Below are positions 36,101 to 44,694 of a stretch of DNA of 64,000 nucleotides, one piece after another. A program made the translations under genes and the position numbers. Source of the stretch: Candidatus Gastranaerophilales bacterium (GTDB lineage: Bacteria; Cyanobacteriota; Vampirovibrionia; Gastranaerophilales; CAJFVJ01); assembly GCA_944323485.1 (NCBI GenBank), contig CALUSR010000002.1, positions 318,048 through 382,047 of the forward strand, given 5' to 3'. The notes under the pieces were generated by a model. That model did no database searches and was not told the origin of the DNA. It saw only the letters and a list, made by a program, of their open reading frames with translations. How positions within the stretch are numbered: the stretch's first letter is position 1; each line of letters begins with the position of its first letter.

Positions 36101-36571
36101 TTCGCCAAGTTTATTATTTCCTTTATTCGGACCGTTTACGTCCGTTAAGATTTTTATCGGTTCATCTCCTTCGAAGTTCTGGCTAACTCCCCACCATACT
36201 TCTCCGTTTGATGCTTTTATATTCGCTTTATTATACAGGTCTGAATCTTTTGACAGACCATTTACTGCTGCATTCTCGATGTTCTCTACTGGCTCGTTCT
36301 GATTACAGTCTACGTTTACTCCCATTTTAAACAAGCCTGCGTAGTCTTTACAGAATTTCTCTCCGTTTTTAAATTCTTTGCCAGGATATTTCCTGTCATC
36401 CTCCAGCATCGTTTTTACTCCTTCGCTAAGGGTTACCGATGCTTTCTTCGCTGTATATGTATAGTCCTCTGGAATTACATTCCTCAGCACTCCTATTGTT
36501 ACTGCTGCTACTACTCCCAATATCGCCACTGCCAGCAACACTTCCGCCAGCGTAAATCCAAACTTCTTCAT
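33116..36571 (-). CDS. giant cysteine-rich protein with type IV pilin N-terminus
   Basis: This is an 1151-residue single open frame. Residues 1-30 are a textbook class III leader: MKKFG, then FTLAEVLLAVAILGVVAAVT, with prepilin peptidase cleavage expected after Gly5 and Glu at +5 of the mature chain. The hydrophobic helix anchors or assembles the protein. Ordinary pilins and pseudopilins have 100-300 residues; here a 1100-residue secreted domain follows. It is Cys-rich, with a diverged repeat: CTQIERDC (about 466), CTQARREC (550), CTQVRREC (646) and CQVRRYC (691), each followed tens of residues later by C-x-x-C or C-x-C. A second dense cluster (858-985) has many C-x-x-C pairs. No adhesin domain is recognised. 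It is monocistronic; GGAG precedes the ATG. Confidence 0.85.
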   Translation of the reverse strand: MKKFGFTLAEVLLAVAILGVVAAVTIGVLRNVIPEDYTYTAKKASVTLSEGVKTMLEDDRKYPGKEFKNGEKFCKDYAGLFKMGVNVDCNQNEPVENIENAAVNGLSKDSDLYNKANIKASNGEVWWGVSQNFEGDEPIKILTDVNGPNKGNNKLGEDIVALDLYKNGKIGVHEVANTSRTPDKDGALGICSPITTVISRENISDKAENEKANVAHRLCYQEIIRCTKDGETTETTRPEVCIECPDVEDRKVLINDSTGIITRDYISNMANTSKAGIEYRRECPASLNAAINNEDNENELKYEDGSSVGKITLNEALNTLETHKVGEKEKHAVNYYGKAHITKVDNCTIRQRAVLVNQLVYEKGVEMSEEIAAWTTEELDPLTQKELMGTEDMLLWNDKNSKNTISGSLRIGVGNDCGTIDSAIYRKDGRGASVRMVDPTSLKLFEGNSGNNKDYINLGCGYLTQCTQIERDCGGTAFYKYKEFDMPFVFGSRNDGVTKCERCDFPTRNILKITMTDPNNAAYACRTEDKYGDCPNGENEWTYTKYKKQCTQARRECPPLTAGGKSYNFSSNFPGGSMGGDGNMNLVDDDEDPNKRKYDRDGGIKGCKPCDLFNSYFLKTDKNQQTATSVNSTELNKHTFKYMTACTQVRRECEDTTFNYGFDSNKFKNLLGCSACYSENKIKNRTSDARCQVRRYCSQADQNRTGYTDNAYSRYKGFDTGNVEYSCACEQLSTNVPGLPYNFKYCRNLIGNTCPSSKSSSTTTTKDYTIKIPSSHVNKEVYNLRRVKDNSNNYRNEDQIVEYEPYNPVAGNLSTKEGKLSPYFLPEKCETNNGFKCEVTGYNYSAQTFTIRVHMQTKCTRTCSGNDWQTYAACKTCARYKTYSCGSKKNPKTCKKCVKWKSNGRCMRKEAVNDTLSKVTLYYTYADPLCSRKFTPIPIPCTSCVCMQTGSSDTCTECGTCTFKNVECDDKNPPRILKVCTNASCNETFDNGKPCPTVTHTKTYTIKTPIIIGDDPYVRPDLGSPSQYVKNCEYLRSSTSTANKNKCVGTKYISFSDIKNLPKDAVIESCKDSSINDRNCTKIGGGAGRGKNIYCLSKSTASCEVLKSRKKLKITISAGAYVDGNRPQNKINAFDDWAIKRITLTVTYKDK

Positions 36572-36738
36572 TTCGTTTCTCCAAATTTAATCATACTAAT
36601 TGAATTCAAATAAAAACATTTATTTTATATTCCACATCAGCACAAAAAATATTCCAATTTATAAGAAATAATAAGTAATGTATATATTTTATCAAATATC
36701 TTAACAAATTAAAAATTATTTAAAACCATATTAAAAGA

Positions 36739-37395
36739 CTATTTTTCAACCGTATGTTGAAATTTTTCACGAAGTTCTTTGACTTCATAAGACAGGCGTC
36801 TCAATTCGCAGGTAATCGGATCAGGAATACGGTTATGTTGAAGTTCTCCGTTAGGTTCACTGTATCGCTGAATAACCACACGCCCAGGAATTCCGACAAC
36901 TGTCGAATGAGGAGGAACATTGTCGACGACAACAGAGCCGGCTCCGATACGGACATTTGCTCCTATCATAATATTTCCGAGAACTTTAGCGCCTGCGCCT
37001 ATTACAACGTTGTTTGATACCGTCGGGTGTCTTTTCCCGTGTTCTTTGCCAGTACCACCGAGTGTTACTCCCTGATAAATCAAGACATCTCTGCCTATTA
37101 CCGTTGTTTCGCCAATAACAACACCCATACCGTGATCAATAAAGAAACGTCTGCCGATAGTAGCACCGGGATGTATTTCTATGCCGGTAAAAAATCTTGA
37201 AATATGAGATATCATACGGGGAATAAGCGGAATTTTTTTATGGTAGAGATAGTTTGCAAAACGATGGCAAATCAATGCATGCAACCCCGGATAACACAGA
37301 ATAACCTCTGCTAGATTTGTTGCTGCGGGATCTTTATCGTAGATTGTTTTTATATCCTCTTTTATTAACTTTGAGATGCTTAATCTTCTTTTCAT
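36739..37395 (-). CDS. cysE: serine O-acetyltransferase
   Basis: This 218-residue CysE has an N-terminal helical domain ([17 protein letters not shown]), then the left-handed beta-helix with [20 protein letters not shown] (catalytic Asp-His pair) and [20 protein letters not shown], followed by [13 protein letters not shown] (acetyl-CoA/serine loop). It makes O-acetylserine from serine and acetyl-CoA for cysteine synthesis. It lies 12 nt downstream of cysK on the same strand, so the pathway's two enzymes are one operon. The tail after the beta-helix is longer than the usual minimal form, ending in a charged helix. Confidence 0.94.
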   Translation of the reverse strand: MKRRLSISKLIKEDIKTIYDKDPAATNLAEVILCYPGLHALICHRFANYLYHKKIPLIPRMISHISRFFTGIEIHPGATIGRRFFIDHGMGVVIGETTVIGRDVLIYQGVTLGGTGKEHGKRHPTVSNNVVIGAGAKVLGNIMIGANVRIGAGSVVVDNVPPHSTVVGIPGRVVIQRYSEPNGELQHNRIPDPITCELRRLSYEVKELREKFQHTVEK

Positions 37396-37407
37396 AATCA
37401 GTATTCC

Positions 37408-38328
37408 TTAATCAAAAAGAGGGGTTGATAAATATCTCTCTGCCGTATCAGGAGCGATGACGACAACCAATTTATTTTTATACTCCGGTCTCGAGGCTAT
37501 GGTTAATCCTGCTCTCAAGGCAGCACCGGCCGAGATACCGCATAAAATTCCTTCTTTTTTTGCAAGCAGCTGAGAAGTTTTGATTGCATCTTTTGTTTTG
37601 ATAGGAATTATCTCATCCATAAGAGTCAAATCCATTATCTTCGGAACAAAACCTGCTCCAATGCCTTGTATACCGTGTATACCGCAATTTTTCCCGGACA
37701 AAACAGCACTCTCTTCCGGCTCAACCGCAATAATTTTTACTGAGGGTTTCTTTTCTTTCAATTTTTTTGCAATACCGGTAATAGTCCCTCCTGTCCCTAC
37801 TCCCGCAACAACCACATCAACCTTGCCATCCGTATCTTTATAGATTTCTTCAGCAGTTGAAACGTAATGAGCAACAGTATTTGACTCATTTTCAAATTGC
37901 ATCGGTATAAAAGAATTTTTTGTTTTGGAATAAATTTCATTAGCCTTATCAATAGACCCTCTCATCCCATCTTCTCCGGGGGTCAATACAATTTTTGCTC
38001 CGAATTGTTCAATCAGTTTACGTCTTTCGACGCTGACAGAATCAGGCATTGTAATAATCAATCTGTATCCTTTGATTGCGCAAATCATCGCAAGTGCAAT
38101 ACCTGTATTGCCTGATGTCGGTTCAATTATCGTAGCGCCGTCAGTAATAATCCCCGCCTCTTCTGCTGAGTTTATCATTGAAATAGCTGTTCTATCTTTG
38201 ATTGAACTCGTCGGATTAAAATACTCCACTTTCAAAACCACATCAGCGCAGCAATCTTTTGCTAGATTATTCAGTCTTACAAGCGGAGTATTTCCTATTA
38301 AATCCAATATGTTTGAATATATTTTCAT
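37408..38328 (-). CDS. cysK: cysteine synthase A (O-acetylserine sulfhydrylase)
   Basis: This 306-residue fold type II PLP enzyme has the PLP lysine in NPTSSIKDRTA, the substrate loop PTSGNTGIALA, and the phosphate-binding GVGTGGTITGIAKKL. GISAGAA and the C-terminal DTAERYLST complete the family pattern. It joins O-acetylserine and sulfide to make cysteine. It is the first gene of the cysK-cysE operon. The product pair probably forms the CysE-CysK complex known in other bacteria. The C-terminus of CysE does not end in the usual Ile, so complex formation is uncertain. Confidence 0.95.
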   Translation of the reverse strand: MKIYSNILDLIGNTPLVRLNNLAKDCCADVVLKVEYFNPTSSIKDRTAISMINSAEEAGIITDGATIIEPTSGNTGIALAMICAIKGYRLIITMPDSVSVERRKLIEQFGAKIVLTPGEDGMRGSIDKANEIYSKTKNSFIPMQFENESNTVAHYVSTAEEIYKDTDGKVDVVVAGVGTGGTITGIAKKLKEKKPSVKIIAVEPEESAVLSGKNCGIHGIQGIGAGFVPKIMDLTLMDEIIPIKTKDAIKTSQLLAKKEGILCGISAGAALRAGLTIASRPEYKNKLVVVIAPDTAERYLSTPLFD

Positions 38329-38365
38329 ATACTCATCTTACAAGAAAATAAGCATAAGTAAAGTA

Positions 38366-39037
38366 TTATATTTTCTTTTTGCAGAGATACCATGTCAGGC
38401 ATTCTTCAGCATCATTCCTGTCTTTTTCTGACTCCTGCAGTGTCTTCGGAGGAGGAATTATCACAGGCTGCCCGTCTTGCCAGTCTGCAGGAGTAGCCAC
38501 ATTGTTTTTTGACACAACAATCAGAGCATCGAGGGTTCTCAATATTTCATTGATATTTCTTCCCACCGACTGAGGATAAGCCACCATATATCTGATAATA
38601 TTATCCGGATCTATAATAAATACCGTTCTTACTGCTTGGATATCACTGATTGACGGATGAATCATCCCGTAAAGATTCGCTATCTCAGCAGACAAATCAG
38701 CAATTACGGGAAATTTAATTTCGACATCAAAGGCTTTTTCCAGGTCTCTTAACCATGCAATGTGAGAGTGAATACTGTCAACACTTAGTCCTATAAGTTT
38801 GACACCTCTTTTATCAAATTCTTCCTGATTTTGAGCAAAAGCCACAAACTCTGTTGAACAAACAGGCGTAAAATCACCCGGATGAGAAAACAACAGAGCC
38901 CAGTTTCCTCTTTTGTAGTCATAAAAATTTATATTCCCGTTTGTAGTAACTGCGTCAAAATCAGGTGCCTTATCTCCGAGTTTCAGACAGTTGCATATTG
39001 TATATTCATTGATGAATTCTTCAGTATTTTCAGCCAT
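38366..39037 (-). CDS. peroxiredoxin (1-Cys/Prx6-like)
   Basis: The start is ATG 39037 with GGGAGG upstream; the longer reading to 39085 lacks a ribosome site. The 223-residue protein has the peroxidatic Cys in HPGDFTPVCSTEF and the conserved Arg in a later strand (AVRTVFIIDPDN). The C-terminal extension PADWQDGQPVIIPP is typical of Prx6-type enzymes. These reduce H2O2 and organic peroxides in the cytoplasm. Two further Cys near the C-terminus (ECLTWYLC) might serve as resolving cysteines. It stands alone upstream of cysK on the same strand (37-nt gap), so read-through into the cysteine operon is possible. Confidence 0.92.
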   Translation of the reverse strand: MAENTEEFINEYTICNCLKLGDKAPDFDAVTTNGNINFYDYKRGNWALLFSHPGDFTPVCSTEFVAFAQNQEEFDKRGVKLIGLSVDSIHSHIAWLRDLEKAFDVEIKFPVIADLSAEIANLYGMIHPSISDIQAVRTVFIIDPDNIIRYMVAYPQSVGRNINEILRTLDALIVVSKNNVATPADWQDGQPVIIPPPKTLQESEKDRNDAEECLTWYLCKKKI

Positions 39038-39133
39038 AGTTGAATACCTCCCTTTACGTATTGAGTACGATATAAAATAACCCAAAACAAAAAAAGATAT
39101 AATATCACACAGGGTGGTACTTGTTGGCTAGAG

Positions 39134-40528
39134 TTATGATTGAACTTGAATTATTTTTTCTTTGAGTTCTTTTGCGGATTCTTCATAACCCCGTCTGCCC
39201 ATCAGTGCATAAGTGTAATTTTTAGCCTGTTCAACTCCCGGCTGGTTAAATGTATCAACATTATACAGCTCGCCGGCGATAGCAGTTTGAACTTCAAGCA
39301 TATAAAGAAGCTGCCCGAGGTAATAACCGTTTATGCGTGGAAGCGTGATAGTAACATTCGGACGTTTGTAGTCAGTCAGAGCAATTCTTGTTGCATCAGC
39401 TTCTGCATTCATCAAGTCATTTATTGTTTTTTCGCAGAGATAACCTATACCAGTATATTCAAATGTTTTTGGAATAGTTAAAGTAGAGTCAAACTCTTTC
39501 ACTCTGATAAAGTTTATCAACTTATCATTAGGCCCCTCATTGTATAGCTGAATTTGAGAGTGCTGGTCTGTTGCACCGAGAGCTTTAATCGGAGTAGGTC
39601 CGACATGAACCGTATGTCCTTGTTTATCAACTTCTTTTCCCAAAGACTCTGCCCACAACTGAACATACCAGTCTGAAACATATTTCAACCTGCTTGAATA
39701 AGGCATCATAACGGAAAGATTTTTACCCTTCTCTGTATCCATCAAATAATGAATAAGAGCATTCTGCGCTGCTATATTTCTTTTTATGTCAGTATTTTTT
39801 AAATCCAAATCTATATCTTTGATACCTCTGACTATTTCATCGATATCAATTCCAAGAAGAGCAAACGGAAGCAAACCTACTGCAGAAAAAACAGAAAAAC
39901 GACCGCCGACATCATCCGGGATAACAAACGTCTTATACCCTTCCTGATCAGAAAGCTGGCGAAGAACGCCTACTTCTCTGTCTGTAGTTGCTACTATATT
40001 ATTTCTGTAATCTTCTCCAAGTTCCGCTTCCAACTTGTCTTTTATAATCATATAAGCAGACATTGTTTCCGCTGTTGAACCTGATTTTGTTATGACATTT
40101 ACAAGAGTTTTTTTCAAATCAAGCACATGCAAAAGACCGTTAATTGTATCAGGGTCAATGTTGTCAATAAAAAATATTCTCGGATAGTTATCTCTTTCAT
40201 CATCAGATAGAAAATTCCAGTAAGGTTTCAACAGAGCTTCAGCAACAGCCTGTGCTCCGAGTGCTGAACCGCCTATACCAAGAACCAAAAGGTTTTCAAA
40301 CTCCCCTCTCACTTTAGCGGCATACTCTTTGATGTACCAGATAGTTTCTTCGCTATATCCGAGGTTCATCCAGCGCAACCATTGACCCGGTTTGTCTTTT
40401 CTGGCATTCAAATCTTTGATAATCTCACCGATTTTATACTGATATTTGTTGAATTCTTCTTCTATATCAAGACCGTGTTCCTGTCCCAAAATCATGGTGG
40501 TGACATTTCTGTAGTTAAATTCAAGCAT
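39134..40528 (-). CDS. pgi: glucose-6-phosphate isomerase
   Basis: This 464-residue isomerase is of the bacterial short type (about 450 residues). It carries the sugar-phosphate-binding VITKSGSTAETM, GGSALGAQ before it, and VGGRFSVFSAVGLLP. The late GATDQHSQIQLYNEGPND holds the conserved Gln/His region. It interconverts glucose-6-P and fructose-6-P in glycolysis. An AAGGGA lies upstream of the ATG. It is divergent from no close neighbour; a 200-nt gap separates it from the next minus-strand gene. Confidence 0.95.
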   Translation of the reverse strand: MLEFNYRNVTTMILGQEHGLDIEEEFNKYQYKIGEIIKDLNARKDKPGQWLRWMNLGYSEETIWYIKEYAAKVRGEFENLLVLGIGGSALGAQAVAEALLKPYWNFLSDDERDNYPRIFFIDNIDPDTINGLLHVLDLKKTLVNVITKSGSTAETMSAYMIIKDKLEAELGEDYRNNIVATTDREVGVLRQLSDQEGYKTFVIPDDVGGRFSVFSAVGLLPFALLGIDIDEIVRGIKDIDLDLKNTDIKRNIAAQNALIHYLMDTEKGKNLSVMMPYSSRLKYVSDWYVQLWAESLGKEVDKQGHTVHVGPTPIKALGATDQHSQIQLYNEGPNDKLINFIRVKEFDSTLTIPKTFEYTGIGYLCEKTINDLMNAEADATRIALTDYKRPNVTITLPRINGYYLGQLLYMLEVQTAIAGELYNVDTFNQPGVEQAKNYTYALMGRRGYEESAKELKEKIIQVQS

Positions 40529-40728
40529 TCATAGATTCCCTTATTTTTTATGCCGCTATTTTTATTTTATTTGCTAAAAAATAAAATAACAGTACTCAAC
40601 TTAACGGTTTTTTCTTCCAAGAAACAATGAACATCGCTAATTCAGTTATATATTATTTTTAAGCGTACATACTACACTTTAATAAGTTAAAAAATGTAAC
40701 AAAGTTAAAATAAAAAAGACCGGATATC

Positions 40729-41295
40729 CTATTTTGCAATAGGAAACATATTTTCAAAATGTTTTTCTATCTCTCCGTACATGATTTTCAAATAAGTTGT
40801 ATCAAAAATCTCCGTATCAGCATAATACAGTTTATCATTATCAGGTTCCTCTTCTGCTTTGAACATAGGAAGTGACGCAACAACCTGATGCCCCTGCTTG
40901 AGCAAAAGCCAGTCCTGCCCCTCAGAATCTTGGCGGTATACAGCATTGTAATAACCTTTCGGTACAACCTGCCTGTTGTTATAAATATCACAAGGCAAAG
41001 CCATCAGCATATATGGTTTTACAAGAATATTTGTATTTCCGTGAATTTTTTTCTCATCTGCCTCTTTGAGCATTTTATCTTCTTTTGAAAGTTTTGGTTT
41101 TTTCTTCGGCTTTGGCATTCTTCCCTTGTTTTCGTTAAGGGATTTTATGGTATCAAGAGCATCCTGATATTCCTGAGGAGTAACAGTTTTCCCCATATCA
41201 AAATCTTCGTAATAATCAAGATTTGACTCTGAGGCATATGAACAAATATTCAGAGATAAAAAACTTATTATCAAATATAACAAAATCTTCTTCAT
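40729..41295 (-). CDS. secreted protein, unknown function
   Basis: The family is unrecognised (188 residues). The N-terminal signal peptide (MKKILLYLIISFLSLNICSYA) is likely cut after residue 21. The mature part starts acidic, then has a Lys/Pro-rich linker (GRMPKPKKKPKLSKEDK), followed by a compact domain of alternating strands: NTNILVKPYMLMALPCDIYNN, VPKGYYNAVYRQD, WLLLKQGHQVVASLPMF. That C-terminal part may be a small beta-rich fold. It probably faces the periplasm. It is divergent from the TPR gene at 41363. Confidence 0.72.
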   Translation of the reverse strand: MKKILLYLIISFLSLNICSYASESNLDYYEDFDMGKTVTPQEYQDALDTIKSLNENKGRMPKPKKKPKLSKEDKMLKEADEKKIHGNTNILVKPYMLMALPCDIYNNRQVVPKGYYNAVYRQDSEGQDWLLLKQGHQVVASLPMFKAEEEPDNDKLYYADTEIFDTTYLKIMYGEIEKHFENMFPIAK

Positions 41296-41362
41296 AAACC
41301 GTCTTTCTTATATAAAGAATAAATTTTTATATTATAATTGTCTGAGGAAAGACTATAAACAT

Positions 41363-42895
41363 ATGAACTTATTTATTCTTACAATCATTATATTACTCAT
41401 CTTTCTGACATCAATGATTTTTAAGCAAAAATCATCTTTAAAGAGGTCAGAAGAATTATCTCAGCATTTTTATTTTAATGATAATACTGAAGAAATAAAA
41501 CAAATTATAAATTTATATAGCTCAAATCTCATAAAAGATGCGGAAAAGAAAGCACGAGAGATGATTTTGCTTGATTCAAAAAACCTTTATCATCACTATC
41601 TGCTCGGATGCATTTTGATGAAAGAGTCAAATTTGTCTGAAGCTCTGCAACAATTCAAAATAATCCTCGAGTTAATGCCCGCTCTTGAATACCCTCGAAA
41701 AAGAATGATTGAATGTTATTATGAAATGAAAGATTATGAAAAAACAATCGGAGAATGCGAAACATACCTCAGAACATACAATTATTCACCTGAAATTTTT
41801 GAATATAAAAACCTCCTTGCTGACTCATATTTTCAAACGGGAAATAACGACAAAGCAATAGAAACATACATAAAGTTACTCTCATCAAACACATCAAACA
41901 TTGAATATCTGAATAGACTCTCTATTTTATTTCTCAGAAAAAACGAGCCTGAAAAAACTTTCGAAATCGACAAAAGAATACTCGCAATGAACAACATTCA
42001 TAAAGAAGCGGTAAAAAGAACTGCTGATTTTTATTTTGGCAGAGAAGATTATCCCAAAGCTCTTGAATTTTTAGAAACATACAATAAAATTAAACCGGAA
42101 GATGAAACATCTCTCAAAATAGCACAATGTTTTTATCATATGAACAGAATGATGGATTCAAGAGCCATTGCAACAGGACTTCTGCGCAAAAATCCGGATA
42201 ATATTGATATTTATTATCTCTTAATAAAAATCTGTAAAGCACAAAGCTGCTATGAACGAGCTATAGAATATGCAAAAGAAGCAATAGGTCTATCAAAAGA
42301 TGATGAGGAAGAAACAAAAAACAAAAAAACAGTATCATCTCTTCTTCTTGATTATGGGAAAAAATGGCTCGAAAAAGACCAGCAGGAAATAAGTTTTGAT
42401 TATTTTCTCGAAGCGCTCAAATATGACCCTGAAAATTCTGAAGTTTATTATGCGCTTGCCATAAATAACCAGTATGCAAAAGACTATGAAAAAGCTATCA
42501 CAATGGTAAAAAAAGCCCTGTCTTTTGAAAAAAAAGCAAAATACTACCTGCTTCTTGGATATTTGTTTGATGAAGAAAACAACCCGATTCTCTCAAGAAA
42601 ATCATTTGAAGATGTACTGCGTCTTGAACCGAATAACACTGAAGCCATGTCTTTTCTGGGCATTTTTTATGCTCAGGAAAAAAAGTATGATAAGGCTATT
42701 GAACTTTTTTCGGATATAATTAAAATTGATAAAAATAATCAAGATGCATATTACAATATTGCATTATGCTATGAATATTTGGATAATAAAGTAAGAGCAT
42801 ATGAGTATTATAAAAAATTGTTGGAAATAAATCCCCAGCATCTCGGTGCCAAAAATAATATTGATATACTACAATGGGAAAAAATCGACAAGTAA
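41363..42895 (+). CDS. membrane-anchored TPR-repeat protein
   Basis: The 510-residue protein begins with one transmembrane helix (LFILTIIILLIFLTSMIFKQ, residues 3-22). About ten tetratricopeptide repeats follow, with the usual pattern W/L-x2-G/A-x6-A-x-P: for example HHYLLGCILMKESNLSEALQ, LADSYFQTGNNDKAIETYIK, YYALAINNQYAKDYEKAITM, AMSFLGIFYAQEKKYDKAIE and YYNIALCYEYLDNKVRAYEY. TPR arrays bind partner proteins, often in envelope assembly or secretion. The partner cannot be named. It is first in a unit with ndk and tgt (15 nt, then 1-nt overlap). Confidence 0.88.
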   Translation: MNLFILTIIILLIFLTSMIFKQKSSLKRSEELSQHFYFNDNTEEIKQIINLYSSNLIKDAEKKAREMILLDSKNLYHHYLLGCILMKESNLSEALQQFKIILELMPALEYPRKRMIECYYEMKDYEKTIGECETYLRTYNYSPEIFEYKNLLADSYFQTGNNDKAIETYIKLLSSNTSNIEYLNRLSILFLRKNEPEKTFEIDKRILAMNNIHKEAVKRTADFYFGREDYPKALEFLETYNKIKPEDETSLKIAQCFYHMNRMMDSRAIATGLLRKNPDNIDIYYLLIKICKAQSCYERAIEYAKEAIGLSKDDEEETKNKKTVSSLLLDYGKKWLEKDQQEISFDYFLEALKYDPENSEVYYALAINNQYAKDYEKAITMVKKALSFEKKAKYYLLLGYLFDEENNPILSRKSFEDVLRLEPNNTEAMSFLGIFYAQEKKYDKAIELFSDIIKIDKNNQDAYYNIALCYEYLDNKVRAYEYYKKLLEINPQHLGAKNNIDILQWEKIDK

Positions 42896-42910
42896 AAAAG
42901 GAATAGAATT

Positions 42911-43381
42911 ATGTTGATGCAAAGAATGCAAAGAACGTTCATCGCTATCAAACCTGATGCGGTCCAAAGAGAGTTAATCGGAGAAATTATCACAAAAATT
43001 GAAAGAAAAGGTTTCAAAATTATCGGAATGAAAATGCTCCACCTCACAAAAGAGATGGCTCATGCCCACTACGCCGAACACATTGGAAAACCTTTCTTTG
43101 ATGATCTGGTAAGGTTTATAACATCAGGACCTATTGTTGCTATGGTTGTTCAGGGTGTCAATGTTATCGAAGAAACAAGAAGAATAATGGGAAGAACAAG
43201 ACCTGAAGAGTCTGAACAGGGTTCTATCCGTGCAGAATACGCTCAAAGCAAAAGAAGCAACATTATACACGGTTCTGACAGCTATGAAAGTGCTGAAAGA
43301 GAAATTGCTCTTTATTTCAAAGAAGACGAGCTTTGCACAAACTGGGAAACTACATCTGAAGAATTCTTGCGTAAATACTAA
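42911..43381 (+). CDS. ndk: nucleoside diphosphate kinase
   Basis: At 156 residues, slightly longer than usual at the N-terminus (MLMQRM before QRTFIAIKPDAVQR). The active-site His lies in SKRSNIIHGSDSYESA, and the nucleotide-binding stretch RRIMGRTRPEESEQGSIRAEY is intact. It transfers the gamma-phosphate between NTPs and NDPs through phospho-His to keep nucleotide pools balanced. AAGGAA precedes the ATG. The stop codon overlaps the tgt start by one base (TAATG), so these are translationally coupled. Confidence 0.95.
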   Translation: MLMQRMQRTFIAIKPDAVQRELIGEIITKIERKGFKIIGMKMLHLTKEMAHAHYAEHIGKPFFDDLVRFITSGPIVAMVVQGVNVIEETRRIMGRTRPEESEQGSIRAEYAQSKRSNIIHGSDSYESAEREIALYFKEDELCTNWETTSEEFLRKY

Positions 43382-44526
43382 TGTCTGATTTTTTTAGTTT
43401 CACACTCGAGAAAAAAAGCTCAAAAACTCATGCAAGAGCCGGTCTGTTCAAAACTCCCCACGGGGTGATAGAAACACCCATATTTATGCCTGTCGGCACA
43501 AATTCAACAGTAAAGATGCTTACAAACCATCATCTTTACGAAACAGGAGCGCAAATTATTCTTGCAAATTCCTACCACCTTTTCTTACGCCCGGGACATA
43601 ACCTTATCAAAAAAGCCGGCGGTATACACAAATGGATGAACTGGAATAAACCTGTTTTGACAGACTCAGGCGGTTTTCAGGTGTTCAGTCTTTCTCATCT
43701 TAGAAAAATTAAAGAAGAAGGCGTCAGCTTTCAGGACCCAAAAGACGGAAAAAAATATTTCATCAGTCCTGAAGTTTCTATGGAAATTCAGGAAGCTATC
43801 GGTCCAGACATTGCAATGGCATTTGATGAGTGCACTCCATATCCCTGCACTTATGAAGAAGCCAAATTGTCAATGGAGAGAACTCACAGATGGCTTGAGA
43901 GATGCTTTAAAGCACACACGAGGAAAGACCAGGCTCTCTTTCCGATTGTTCAGGGTTCAACTTTTGATGACCTGAGAAAAGAAGCAGCCGCAGTAATATC
44001 ATCATTTGACGCTATAGGCTACGCCATAGGCGGCGTCAGTGTCGGAGAACCTTCTGATGAAAAAAATCATATAGTCGAAATCACAGCTCCCCTCTTGCCT
44101 GAAAATAAACCGAGATACCTGATGGGAGTCGGAACGCCTGAAGACCTCCTAGATGGAGTCAAAAGGGGCGTGGATATGTTTGATTGTGTTATGCCTACAA
44201 GACTCGCACGCCATGGCGGTTTTTTCACAGATGAAGGCAGGAAGATTATTAAAAATAAAGAATTTGAAGAAGATTTTTCCCCTCTTGACAAAAACTGTAC
44301 CTGCTATGCCTGTCAAAATCATACAAGAGCTTATATAAAACACTTATTCAGAATGAAAGAAGCAACAGCAGCAACATTATTATCAATCCATAATACACAT
44401 TATCTCATAAACCTCATGAAAGAAATACGTAAAGCCATAATGGAAGACAGATTTGAAAAGCTTTATATTGAAAAAATGGAACAACTTGTCTGCTGCAAAA
44501 AAATTGCTAAGAATCAATTTTTTTGA
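43381..44526 (+). CDS. tgt: queuine/preQ1 tRNA-guanine transglycosylase
   Basis: This 381-residue TGT has a TIM barrel with the conserved VLTDSGGFQVFSL (active-site Asp), the GGVSVGE substrate loop, the VDMFDCVMPTRLARHG region with the nucleophile Asp, and the zinc site CTCYACQNHTRAYIKHL (C-x-C-x2-C and a His). Bacterial TGT swaps guanine 34 for preQ1 in GUN-anticodon tRNAs, the first tRNA-bound step to queuosine. No other queuosine genes are in the window. It is translationally coupled to ndk. Confidence 0.95.
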   Translation: MSDFFSFTLEKKSSKTHARAGLFKTPHGVIETPIFMPVGTNSTVKMLTNHHLYETGAQIILANSYHLFLRPGHNLIKKAGGIHKWMNWNKPVLTDSGGFQVFSLSHLRKIKEEGVSFQDPKDGKKYFISPEVSMEIQEAIGPDIAMAFDECTPYPCTYEEAKLSMERTHRWLERCFKAHTRKDQALFPIVQGSTFDDLRKEAAAVISSFDAIGYAIGGVSVGEPSDEKNHIVEITAPLLPENKPRYLMGVGTPEDLLDGVKRGVDMFDCVMPTRLARHGGFFTDEGRKIIKNKEFEEDFSPLDKNCTCYACQNHTRAYIKHLFRMKEATAATLLSIHNTHYLINLMKEIRKAIMEDRFEKLYIEKMEQLVCCKKIAKNQFF

Positions 44527-44644
44527 ATAAAAATACTTTATATATATATAAATAATAAATTTATTTTGTATATATAGCCGCAAAATAAATTTCTAAAAAA
44601 TTTTTATTTTATATACTTATCAGGGATATTTTACAACTATGGCT

Positions 44645-44669
44645 CAAATTGTTATACAATAACAATTTG
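44645..44669. promoter_or_regulatory. 25-nt inverted repeat upstream of the 44695 gene
   Basis: The arms CAAATTGTTAT and ATAACAATTTG are a perfect 11-bp inverted repeat with an ACA centre, ending 25 nt before the ATG at 44695. There is no T run after it, so it is not an intrinsic terminator. It may be an operator for a dimeric repressor or a hairpin in the 5' leader. Confidence 0.5.
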
Positions 44670-44694
44670 TCTGAACCAAGGGGGATGTTAGATT

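Noticed and set aside
33572-36186. Plus-strand open frames of 70-130 codons inside the giant gene
   Set aside because: They lie antisense to the Cys-rich gene, and their His/Leu/Cys-rich text is the mirror of its codons.
44557-44592. AT-only inverted repeat AAATTTATTTTG/CAAAATAAATTT after tgt as a terminator
   Set aside because: There is no GC in the stem, a 12-nt loop and no adjacent T run; too weak to call, though it may still form in RNA.
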